Source: Gammaproteobacteria bacterium
Lineage (GTDB): Bacteria; Pseudomonadota; Gammaproteobacteria; Pseudomonadales; Alcanivoracaceae
NCBI GenBank assembly: GCA_018067045.1
Contig: JAGPVL010000011.1
Location: 1 to 38,396 of the forward strand
Direction of reading: 5' to 3'
Length of the DNA: 38,396 bases
Shown: one piece after another, positions 17,941 through 25,809 of the stretch
Layout of the letters: each line of letters begins with the position of its first letter
Numbering within the stretch: the first letter of the stretch is position 1
Translations under genes and position numbers: made by a program
Notes under the pieces: model-generated
What the model was told of the DNA's origin: nothing
What the model saw: the letters and a program-made list of their open reading frames with translations, nothing else
Database searches by the model: none

Positions 17941-19326
17941 ATGAGTAGTACATCACCCGCCGCATCGCTGCATAAGGCAGAATTTCGGATTACCGCGGCG
18001 CTTTCCTCCGTTTTCGCCCTGCGGATGTTCGGCCTTTTCTTGCTACTCCCGGTCTTTACGTTGTACGGCGACACGCTCGCTGGATCGACCCCCTTTCTTA
18101 TAGGTACGGCCATCGGCGCTTACGGGCTGATGCAGGCATTGTTGCAAATTCCGTTTGGTATGCTGTCGGATAGATTTGGTCGTCGTCCCCTCATCTTGGT
18201 GGGGCTGGTGTTCTTTATTGCCGGCGGCGCGGTGGCTGCGTTGTCGGATCACATTTATGGCGTGATTCTGGGGCGCGCCCTGCAGGGAGCAGGGGCCATC
18301 GCTAGTGTTGTGATGGCGCTTATCAGTGACTCGGTGTCCGACACGCGGCGTACGAGGGCCATGGCGCTGATAGGGATGTCGGTTGGTGGCACTTTCGTGT
18401 TGGCGCTTATTTTAGGTCCGCTGATGGCGAAGTCACTGGGTTTGTCAGGGCTGTTTTGGACAACGACGGTGATGGGAGTGGTCGCTTTTGGGGTGACGTT
18501 GCGATGGGTGCCGGCTGTTCGAGCGAGGCACTCCCGAGCGGCTATGCGATCTCCTTTGAGCTTGCGGCGGCTATTGATTCATCCTGATTTAAGTCGCCTC
18601 AACATGAGTATTTTCTCTCTTCATCTGGTTATGACGGCGACCTTTGTCGTGCTGCCTTTAGTGCTTAAAGAGACTGCAGGCCTTGCTCTGCCATCTCATA
18701 GCATGTTGTATCTCGGTGTTATGGTCGGTGGCGTGGCGTTAATGGTGCCGTTGATTATTTATGCTGAGCGGCGCGCTGTTCGGCCGGTAATGGTGGCGGG
18801 CATAGCGTTGCTGATACTGGCAGAGGTCATGTTGGCTGCTGCACCGGGCCAGTTGTGGTGGTATGTCGTGGCGCTACTGGCGTTTTTCACGGCGTTTAAT
18901 TTGCTCGAGGCGTTACTGCCCTCGTTGGTGGGGCGGGCAGTTCCTGCGGGAACGCGTGGTGCGGCAATGGGGGTGTATTCCACCAGTCAGTTTATGGGCG
19001 TGTTTATCGGCGGCCAGCTGGGTGGTTTTATGCTTGGCTATAGCGGTCCGCGTGGCGCTTTTTGGGTGTGCGCAGGCTTGCTTGTTATCTGGGCGATTGT
19101 CGCCTGCTCGTTTCGTGAGCTGCGGCGGCTGGAAAGCCGAGTGTTAGTGCTGACAGAAACGGGCCCCGTCGCAGATCGCTGGCTGGAAGGCGTGCTGGCC
19201 CTAGAGGGGGTTGTAGAGGGCTTAATCGTCGCGGAGGATCACATCGCAATAATCAAGCTAGACCCTGCTTTAATGGACGAAGACCGACTAAAACAAACGC
19301 TGGGAGGCGTCGCGCGGGTTGAATAA
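17941..19326 (+). CDS. yajR: YajR-type MFS transporter with C-terminal YAM domain
   Basis: The 461-residue inner-membrane protein has about twelve hydrophobic segments and MFS motif A (GMLSDRFGRRP). The FSLRMxGxFxxLPVxTxYG-like start and GRALQGAGAIASVVMALISD closely resemble E. coli YajR. The last ~65 residues form a cytosolic ferredoxin-like extension matching the YAM domain of YajR. The substrate is not established for the family. ATG 17941 is chosen because a start at 17839 would add 34 non-homologous residues. The order uvrA - MFS - ssb is also seen in Pseudomonas. Confidence 0.88.
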   Translation: MSSTSPAASLHKAEFRITAALSSVFALRMFGLFLLLPVFTLYGDTLAGSTPFLIGTAIGAYGLMQALLQIPFGMLSDRFGRRPLILVGLVFFIAGGAVAALSDHIYGVILGRALQGAGAIASVVMALISDSVSDTRRTRAMALIGMSVGGTFVLALILGPLMAKSLGLSGLFWTTTVMGVVAFGVTLRWVPAVRARHSRAAMRSPLSLRRLLIHPDLSRLNMSIFSLHLVMTATFVVLPLVLKETAGLALPSHSMLYLGVMVGGVALMVPLIIYAERRAVRPVMVAGIALLILAEVMLAAAPGQLWWYVVALLAFFTAFNLLEALLPSLVGRAVPAGTRGAAMGVYSTSQFMGVFIGGQLGGFMLGYSGPRGAFWVCAGLLVIWAIVACSFRELRRLESRVLVLTETGPVADRWLEGVLALEGVVEGLIVAEDHIAIIKLDPALMDEDRLKQTLGGVARVE

Positions 19327-19374
19327 ACCTGCCACAATGGCCGCCCGATGGAACGTAACAACGGAGTGATAGGC

Positions 19375-19863
19375 ATGGCGCGTGGTGTCAATAAAGTAAT
19401 TCTGATTGGTAATCTTGGGGCTGATCCGGAAACGAAATTTATGCCCAGCGGTGGCGCGGTAACGAACATTCGTTTGGCGACGAGTGAGAGCTGGAAGGAT
19501 AAGAATTCCGGACAGATGCAAGAGCGTACCGAATGGCACAGAGTGGTCTTTTTTAACAAGCTGGGCGAGATCGCCGGCGAGTACCTTAAAAAAGGCAGCA
19601 AGGTTTATGTTGAGGGCAGCCTGCGTACGCGTAAGTGGCAGGGCCAAGACGGACAGGACCGTTATAGCACCGAAATTGTTGCGGATCAGATGCAGATGCT
19701 AGACGGTCGTGGTGATGCTAGCTCTGGTTCAGGTGGGGGCTACGATCGAGGTCGAGATCAAGGCGCGAGTGCTTCAGCGCCAGCTCAAAATCAGGGGCAA
19801 AGCAGCGGTTACTCGGCGCCAGCACCGGCTGCGGATGACTTTGACGACGACATCCCGTTTTAA
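19375..19863 (+). CDS. ssb: Single-stranded DNA-binding protein
   Basis: The 162-residue SSB has the OB-fold signature [18 protein letters not shown] at the start and [10 protein letters not shown] (about 45-54). A glycine/glutamine/serine-rich linker follows, ending in the acidic DDFDDDIPF tip that recruits partner proteins. ATG 19375 has GGAG 8 bases upstream; an upstream start at 19348 has no such support. It is 48 bases after yajR and 8 bases before gspN. No LexA box is seen. Confidence 0.98.
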   Translation: MARGVNKVILIGNLGADPETKFMPSGGAVTNIRLATSESWKDKNSGQMQERTEWHRVVFFNKLGEIAGEYLKKGSKVYVEGSLRTRKWQGQDGQDRYSTEIVADQMQMLDGRGDASSGSGGGYDRGRDQGASASAPAQNQGQSSGYSAPAPAADDFDDDIPF

Positions 19864-19871
19864 AGGCCTAG

Positions 19872-20582
19872 ATGCTAGCTAAGCGATGGCTAATCAGCAC
19901 CTTCCTGATTAGTCTGGTGGTTTTTCTTGTTTGCACCCTTCCAGCTGCGTTGCTGGTTGGGTCACTGCCGCCTGTCCATCTTGCCGGGCAGCCGCTGCAG
20001 TTCAGCGCGGCGCAGGGCAGTGTATGGAATGGGAAGGCGTCATTGGCGTGGAAGCAGTTGTCCGGCACGCTGTCGTGGCAGCTCGATTGGCGCGAGGGTT
20101 ATCCGGGCGTTGCGTTTAGAACGCTGGGGGCCGTGCCGTCTAGTGGCTGGGCCGCTGCGTCGGCGGAGGCGCTACTGGTGCGAGAGCTGGATGTGTCACT
20201 TTCTGCGCCAATGCTTAGACAATTTCAGCCAGACTTGCAGCTTGGGGGAACGATTCTCGCCAAGAGTGTGTCGTTTACCTTTCGCGACAAACACATAACA
20301 GACGCTAGCGGTAGCCTCGCCTACACTGGTGGGGATGCTAAGTGGCGTCGGGATGACGCCGTTGTTGTTCCCCCTTTGCGCGGCGTTATTAAGCAGCAGC
20401 CGCTTGGGCCGGAAGTCGTCATTGAAGATGACGCGAGTACGATGATGGCGACGGCCAAAATTGATAATAATATTGGCGCGCTGACGGTATACAGAGCTTG
20501 GGCAGTGCGTCTTGGGCTGTCACAGGGCGGTAGCGCTGATGATGTAGTCTTCGAGACGAGCCTGCCGCTTTGGCCGGAATAA
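19872..20582 (+). CDS. gspN: Type II secretion system protein N
   Basis: The 236-residue protein has an N-terminal membrane segment (about 9-31) followed by a periplasmic beta-rich domain. That domain has QFSAAQGSVWNGKASL and LSGTLSWQLDW, the typical GspN pattern. GspN is an accessory inner-membrane/periplasmic component of some type II secretion systems. It directly precedes gspC and gspD, which supports the call. The start lies 8 bases after ssb. Confidence 0.85.
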   Translation: MLAKRWLISTFLISLVVFLVCTLPAALLVGSLPPVHLAGQPLQFSAAQGSVWNGKASLAWKQLSGTLSWQLDWREGYPGVAFRTLGAVPSSGWAAASAEALLVRELDVSLSAPMLRQFQPDLQLGGTILAKSVSFTFRDKHITDASGSLAYTGGDAKWRRDDAVVVPPLRGVIKQQPLGPEVVIEDDASTMMATAKIDNNIGALTVYRAWAVRLGLSQGGSADDVVFETSLPLWPE

Positions 20583-20618
20583 TAAATAGAACGTTATTGG
20601 GTGGGATTTCGAGCAGCG

Positions 20619-21491
20619 ATGGCAACAGCAAAACAGTTTCAACTCAGCGAGCCATGGCAGCAGCGCATCCGTAGTGCGTTGATGCTGGTGTTGCTGGTCT
20701 GGCTGGCCTGGATGCTGGCGAGTACTTTTTGGTTGTTTGTGTCTGGTCCGACAGATCCTGTTGCGTTGGATAGAAACATGGTCGTTTTGCAGGCCTCGAC
20801 AGATTCTGCTGATTCAGCAACAAGCATGCAGCGTAGTGAAGAACATGTTCGTAGCTGGGAGCTGTTTGGGCCGCTGGCCGTCGAGCAGGCTCTTGTTGCT
20901 GAGGCGCCTGAGACGCGCTTGCGCCTTGAATTGCTGGGTGTATTTGAGAACGTCGAGGCAGGGCTTGGTAGTGCGATTATCTCCGAGCAAGGTAAGGATG
21001 GCGATCTTTATCACCCAGGCGATAAGGTGCCGGGAAACGCGACGTTGGAAGAAATTTACGGCGATCGCGTTATTCTCTTGCGCATGGGACAGCGTGAAGC
21101 GCTGCGGATGAAAGAAATTGAGTTGAGTGGAGAGGTGGCGCAAGTCTCTGAATCCTCCTCTCTGCGTACTTCGAGTGCGTCACAAGATCGCCTCTCCAAT
21201 CAGTCCGAAGATGGGGGAGAGGATCTGGTTGAGCAACGAAATATGATTATCAGTCGACTTGGGTTAACGCCGTCTGATAGTGGTGGTTATGCAATTGGAT
21301 CAAGCGCTCCGGCGCAGGTGTTGCAGGTGGTCGGTCTGCGCAGCGGTGATGTGTTAGTGTCGGTCAATGGTCATGATGTAGGTAATGAAGAAGCGGATAT
21401 CGCGGCGTTGCAGGAGTTCCGTAATACGGGAGCTGCTTCTATTGTTGTGCAACGTGGTGCGCAGCGGTTTACCGTTAATTATCCGCCTTAG
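20619..21491 (+). CDS. gspC: Type II secretion system protein C
   Basis: The product (about 290 residues) has a short cytoplasmic start, one TM segment (ALMLVLLVWLAWMLASTFWL) and the periplasmic HR domain (LFGPLAVEQA... then RLRLELLGVFEN). It ends in a PDZ-type domain with LQVVGLRSGDVLVSVNGHDV. GspC links the inner-membrane platform to the GspD secretin. ATG 20619 is chosen; a GTG at 20601 (6 residues longer) cannot be excluded, and neither has a strong ribosome site. It is 12 bases before gspD. Confidence 0.9.
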   Translation: MATAKQFQLSEPWQQRIRSALMLVLLVWLAWMLASTFWLFVSGPTDPVALDRNMVVLQASTDSADSATSMQRSEEHVRSWELFGPLAVEQALVAEAPETRLRLELLGVFENVEAGLGSAIISEQGKDGDLYHPGDKVPGNATLEEIYGDRVILLRMGQREALRMKEIELSGEVAQVSESSSLRTSSASQDRLSNQSEDGGEDLVEQRNMIISRLGLTPSDSGGYAIGSSAPAQVLQVVGLRSGDVLVSVNGHDVGNEEADIAALQEFRNTGAASIVVQRGAQRFTVNYPP

Positions 21492-21503
21492 GGAATGTGG
21501 CGA

Positions 21504-23561
21504 ATGAATATAAGACAAATAAGACAAGCAATAGTACTCGCCGTGGCATTAATGCTGGCGAGCGTTTCTGTTGCGGCAGACCAGCCGATGACGCCTTCAG
21601 CGGACGGGAAAACGTGGACTGTGAATATTCGCAATGCGGACATTCAAGCGTTTATTAGTCAAGTTGCCGAAATGACGGGGAAGAACTTCGTTATTGATCC
21701 GCGAGTACGTTCACGCGACGTCACGGTGATTTCGAAAAAGGCGCTCAGTTCTGACGAAGTTTATGAGCTGTTCCTGTCGGTGCTACAGGTGCATGGTTAC
21801 GCTGCAGTGCAGTCTGGCAATGTCGTTAAAATCGTCAATAATACGGTGGCAAAGCAAAGTAATTTGCCGCTTGTCCAGTCAAAAAGCGCGAATGGTGAAG
21901 AGCTCATTACACGCGTGATTCCTATTGAAAATACGCCGGTGGATGAGCTAGTTCCGGTGTTGCGTCCACTGGTTCCGCAGTATGGTCATCTGGCGGCCGT
22001 GAGCTCTGCGAATGCACTTATCATCAGCGATCATACGGATAACATTCGCCGTATAGAGGCCATCATTTCTCACCTCGATAATGCAGAGAATCGTGAAGTG
22101 GAAGTGGTGCAGCTCGAACATGCTTGGGTTGGTGACTTGGTTAAGTTGCTGGAAACGCTGACGCCTGAGAAAGGCGGGCGCCGAAAAGACCAGCCCTCTA
22201 GTGTGACGCTCGTGGCGGACGAACGAACGAATCGGCTTATTATTCGTGGCGACCGTGATGCGCGTGACCGGATTAGTTCTTTAATACAAGAACTTGATGT
22301 GCCGCAGAATCAGACGGGTTCGGTTCAAGTTGTGCGCTTGTCACATGCGGACGCGAAGATGATGTCTGAGCTGTTGAAAACGTTTACTGATGGGGCGACG
22401 GAAAGTAAGTCCGGAGAGAAGGGAGCAACGGCGACCGGCGGCAAGGTGTCGATTCAAGCAGATGAGTCTCTCAACGCTTTGGTCATTAGAGCAGAGCCTG
22501 CACAGATGACGGAAATTAAGTCTGTTATCAGTCAGCTCGACGTTCGGCGCGCACAAATCCTGATCGAGGCGGCGATCGTTGAAATTACAGGTGATAATGG
22601 CAATCAGCTCGGCTTTCAGTATGCGACCGGTAATGAGAAGGATGGTGTAGCGGGCGTTAACTTTAGCAACGTTGGTGTTAGCGTGAACGGCATCCTCAAC
22701 GCAATTCTGGCTAATGACCCCTCTGCAACAGGCGGTCTTGGTGATGGTATTACCATCGGTGGCGGTGAGACGGATGCTAATGGTGATCTTAAGTGGGGCG
22801 TCATTATGCAGGCGTTGGCCTCGACGACTGCGGCGAACCTGCTCTCTACACCGAGTATCTTGACGCTAGACAATCAAGAAGCGTCGATTATTGTGGGTGA
22901 AAATGTTCCGTTTGTGACAGGCCAAAGTACAAGTACGGGCGCGGGTGTTTCGAATCCATTTACAACGATTCAACGGGAAGACGTTGGCCTTACCTTAAAA
23001 GTGACGCCACATCTTGCAGGCCATTCATCGATTCGTCTTGAACTGGAACAGGAAACCTCTAGCGTTAAAGACACGATTACCAGTAGCACGACACAGCCTG
23101 TTGATATCGTGACAACAAAACGGAAAATCCAAACGACAGTTCTTGCTGATGATGGGGAAACGATTGTTTTGGGTGGATTGATTCGTGATGACATCCGAGA
23201 TTCAGTGAGTAAGGTGCCTTTGCTTGGCGACATCCCTATTCTTGGCGTTTTGTTTCGCTCGACTAAAAAATCCCGCTCTAAGCAAAACTTAATGGTGTTT
23301 TTGCGCCCCACTATTCTGGCGGACAATAAGCGTCTTGTTGAAATGACTCGGAAAAACTATCTGGGTATTACGGCGCTACAGTTTGAAGTGAATAAGCGCG
23401 GTGACTTGGAGCGTATCGTTAAGAGGCCATTGCCCGCGAAGGTCGAGAACCTTTTCCGTGGTCGAGAGGCGGTCCCTGAAGATTTGCAGGAATATCACGA
23501 TAAGCATTATGAGCAGCAGGATCGTGCCGAGGAAGAAGATGCGGCATTGATTGGCGAATGA
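21504..23561 (+). CDS. gspD: Type II secretion system secretin GspD
   Basis: The protein (685 residues) has a Sec signal peptide ending near VSVA-ADQP. The N0 domain (WTVNIRNADIQAFISQVAEMTGKNFVIDP) is followed by N1-N3 repeats with VVQLEHAWVGDLVKLLETL and VVRLSHADAKMMSELLK. The secretin domain carries the signature VPLLGDIPILGVLFRS. It forms the outer-membrane pore of the T2SS. ATG 21504 is preferred to 21495 because GGGA (21491-21494) is 9 bases upstream. No gspE-M follows. Confidence 0.95.
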   Translation: MNIRQIRQAIVLAVALMLASVSVAADQPMTPSADGKTWTVNIRNADIQAFISQVAEMTGKNFVIDPRVRSRDVTVISKKALSSDEVYELFLSVLQVHGYAAVQSGNVVKIVNNTVAKQSNLPLVQSKSANGEELITRVIPIENTPVDELVPVLRPLVPQYGHLAAVSSANALIISDHTDNIRRIEAIISHLDNAENREVEVVQLEHAWVGDLVKLLETLTPEKGGRRKDQPSSVTLVADERTNRLIIRGDRDARDRISSLIQELDVPQNQTGSVQVVRLSHADAKMMSELLKTFTDGATESKSGEKGATATGGKVSIQADESLNALVIRAEPAQMTEIKSVISQLDVRRAQILIEAAIVEITGDNGNQLGFQYATGNEKDGVAGVNFSNVGVSVNGILNAILANDPSATGGLGDGITIGGGETDANGDLKWGVIMQALASTTAANLLSTPSILTLDNQEASIIVGENVPFVTGQSTSTGAGVSNPFTTIQREDVGLTLKVTPHLAGHSSIRLELEQETSSVKDTITSSTTQPVDIVTTKRKIQTTVLADDGETIVLGGLIRDDIRDSVSKVPLLGDIPILGVLFRSTKKSRSKQNLMVFLRPTILADNKRLVEMTRKNYLGITALQFEVNKRGDLERIVKRPLPAKVENLFRGREAVPEDLQEYHDKHYEQQDRAEEEDAALIGE

Positions 23562-23587
23562 TAGTTTGGGTGCTGTTATTTGCTGTG

Positions 23588-23614
23588 GCGAGATAAGACG
23601 GGTTCACATCTCGC
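23588..23614 (+). repeat. Hairpin after gspD
   Basis: GCGAGAT (23588-23594) pairs with ATCTCGC (23608-23614) with a 13-base loop. AATTTGTCTCTT follows. It may be a weak terminator for gspD. The 152-base gap to the next gene also has a small CTGCC/GGCAG hairpin (23673-23688) and nothing else I can name. Confidence 0.35.
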
Positions 23615-23713
23615 AATTTGTCTCTTATATTGAGAATTTGAGTTTTGGGGCCTTAGGGTGTTGTGACGAACTCTGCCTGATACGGCAGGCGTCCAGAGGG
23701 AGTAATTGGCGTC

Positions 23714-24625
23714 ATGTTGAAGTTGCAATTTAAGGATCTAAAAAAGGCGGCCATTTGGCTGGTGGATTCTCGCTATTCGATTGGTCGTGATAAATCGAAC
23801 GACATTGTCATCGATGAAGAGGGAATTAGCGGTTTTCACGCGGAATTGCGGGTAGAGGACGATGATCGTGTTTTCCTGACGGATGCCGGCAGCATTAACG
23901 GTACTTTCGTCAATGGCAAGCAGATCAAAGCGAGAACGCAGTTGCGGGCCAATGACGTGATTAGCATTCATCGCTCTGAGGTAAAACTCGTTGATCCCAA
24001 GGAGCAGCTTCAGGTTAAGCCTGCCGCAGATGAAGCGACGGCAATGACTCCTGCGTTGCAGGGCCTGAACTCGGCGAAAGGCGTTGGCGGTGTGCCAACG
24101 GGATGGTTGCTCAGGGCGAAAACCGGCAATGTGGCTGGGCAAACTTTTGCCATTCCTGCCTCTGGACGCGCTGTTCTGGGACGCTCTCAAAATTGCGACA
24201 TTATCATTCCAGGTACCCATGTTTCGCGGCAACATGCTGAGTTGTACTTTCAGAGCGGTAAGCTACACGTTAAAGATCTTGGTTCTTCAAACGGTACCTA
24301 TGTGAATCGCAAAAAAGTTGACGACTCGGTTGTTTCATCAGGAGATGAAATTCGGTTCGATACGTTGGTGTTTCAGGTGGAGGCGCCAGAGCCTGTCGTT
24401 CAAGCCGCGGCTGATGTTGATAGCACCCAGTTTCGTCCAGCGGTGACGGCTGCTGGGTCTGCGGGCAAGCCAGCTGTGGCGCCGCCGAGTCCTAAGGCGC
24501 GTCCTCAGCCAACGCCTTCGCCGACCGTTGTGGCGTCGTCCGGTGGTGGGTCAGGAGTAGCGACTGCATTTGTTGTTATTGTTGTGCTCGCGCTGGCGGG
24601 TGCCGCGGCTTGGTATTTTATGTAG
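23714..24625 (+). CDS. Tail-anchored protein with two FHA domains
   Basis: The 303-residue protein has a first FHA domain (about 1-95; GR at 24-25, S39 and H42, NGT 62-64). A second follows (about 131-223; LGRS at 155-158, SRQH 171-174, SNGT 192-195). Then come a Pro/Ala-rich linker (about 245-275) and a C-terminal membrane segment (281-303). FHA domains bind phosphothreonine peptides, and both keep the core Ser/His/Asn residues. It would be tethered to the inner membrane with its FHA domains in the cytoplasm. No Ser/Thr kinase or phosphatase gene is in the window. It converges on the lipoprotein/cyclase unit. Confidence 0.88.
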   Translation: MLKLQFKDLKKAAIWLVDSRYSIGRDKSNDIVIDEEGISGFHAELRVEDDDRVFLTDAGSINGTFVNGKQIKARTQLRANDVISIHRSEVKLVDPKEQLQVKPAADEATAMTPALQGLNSAKGVGGVPTGWLLRAKTGNVAGQTFAIPASGRAVLGRSQNCDIIIPGTHVSRQHAELYFQSGKLHVKDLGSSNGTYVNRKKVDDSVVSSGDEIRFDTLVFQVEAPEPVVQAAADVDSTQFRPAVTAAGSAGKPAVAPPSPKARPQPTPSPTVVASSGGGSGVATAFVVIVVLALAGAAAWYFM

Positions 24626-24638
24626 GCAGTAGAATGAT

Positions 24639-24684
24639 AGATCGCATAAAAAAACCGGCTGTTGCCGGTTTTTTTATGCGATCT
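24639..24684. terminator. Perfect 21-bp bidirectional terminator
   Basis: Bases 24639-24659 are the exact reverse complement of 24664-24684, with loop TGTT. The arms contain CCGGC next to a run of seven A or T, giving a U tract in both directions. It separates the FHA gene from the convergent lipoprotein gene and can end both. Confidence 0.92.
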
Positions 24685-24702
24685 AATATCGAAGAGTGAG
24701 TG

Positions 24703-25734
24703 TTAGCTCGATAGGGCTTTAAGGTTGCTGATGACGCGAGTAGCTCTCTCCATTTTTTTATCAAGTTCGGCGTCGCCTGGATATATATCACGAATGTTCT
24801 GCCATGCTTGCAGGGCTTCCTGGTATCGGCCCTGGGTATAAAGGGCGTCGCCATCGTTGAGGCCTTGGTTGAAGCGTTTCTGGCAGATCGCTTCTAGGCG
24901 CGCAGCGTGCTGGTCTAGTTGGCCAGAGCGATTATTTTGGCTTATGTATTCTCGCGCATTTAATAGATCTGCTAAAGAGAGGCTGGTTTCGTAGTTGTCG
25001 AGCAGCGATAGAGCTTTGTTCTGAATCTGCTTTTCTTGTACTCGCTTATGCCGATTCTGTTCGTTGGCTAGGTGGCGTTGTGCGGTAGCAAGAGACGCCG
25101 GTATTTCTGCGTTGCCGGACAGCGCGCGTGATGCGCTGAGTAGATCACGAGTTCTTACCCAGTCTTCACTTTTTGCAAACGATTCGCCCAGTTCATTTAA
25201 CGTAATAATTAACGCAGATTTTCGCTCATTTAGCGCGGCGGTAAGTGCGAGAGCGTCTTCTCGTTCTAATGTGCCTATTTCGGTGAGAGTATTTTGTTCA
25301 GCTGTAAGCCAGCGCGCCTCATCGACAAGAAGGTTGGTGCGCAAACGATTAAAAAGTAACGTTTCCCGAGTTCGTAGTCCCTGTTCTGCAGCATTCAGTT
25401 TTTCGCTGTTGCGCCACTTTTGTTGCGCCGCGGCTAATGTCTCGAATGCTTCTTGCCACCGTCCTGCGCTAGCGAGTTTCTGTGCATGAGAAATGCTGGT
25501 GTCTTCAAACGCTTCTGTTTGTTTGCTTAGCGCGTCGCGTTGATTGGTGATGTGCTCGTACTCGGCATTGGACTCTTTGATATTGTTAAGGTAATACCAA
25601 GCTAGATTGAAGTTTTCGGATTCGCGCGCCTGAGCGAAGTTGGTTGTAATGTCGCTGGAAGTCATGAGTGTTAGCCGAGCGCAGCCGCTCAGAAACATAA
25701 AAATTAGAAGGAAACTAAACGTAACTTTCCGCAT
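24703..25734 (-). CDS. Outer-membrane-type lipoprotein with TPR-like repeats
   Basis: The 343-residue protein has a lipoprotein signal (lipobox LSGC, Cys18) with Ala at +2, which in Gammaproteobacteria favours the outer membrane. The rest is helical and rich in Ala, Gln, Glu and Asn. A clear TPR-like unit lies near the end (GDALYTQGRYQEALQAWQNI, about 296-315) and degenerate helical pairs are upstream (e.g. ASAGRWQEAFETLAAAQQKW). It is 75 bases downstream of the cyclase gene on the same strand, so probably in one operon. No strong ribosome site precedes the ATG (AATAAAAAAATA). I do not recognise a named family. Confidence 0.82.
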   Translation of the reverse strand: MRKVTFSFLLIFMFLSGCARLTLMTSSDITTNFAQARESENFNLAWYYLNNIKESNAEYEHITNQRDALSKQTEAFEDTSISHAQKLASAGRWQEAFETLAAAQQKWRNSEKLNAAEQGLRTRETLLFNRLRTNLLVDEARWLTAEQNTLTEIGTLEREDALALTAALNERKSALIITLNELGESFAKSEDWVRTRDLLSASRALSGNAEIPASLATAQRHLANEQNRHKRVQEKQIQNKALSLLDNYETSLSLADLLNAREYISQNNRSGQLDQHAARLEAICQKRFNQGLNDGDALYTQGRYQEALQAWQNIRDIYPGDAELDKKMERATRVISNLKALSS

Positions 25735-25809
25735 TATTTTTTTATTCTCGATGCTATTTTAGTGAATTTTTATGAGTGATGCGGGCTGTAGTTAAGCCTC
25801 TATTATTGC

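Noticed and set aside
19327-19374. LexA box before ssb
   Set aside because: No CTGT-N8-ACAG pattern occurs in this spacer.
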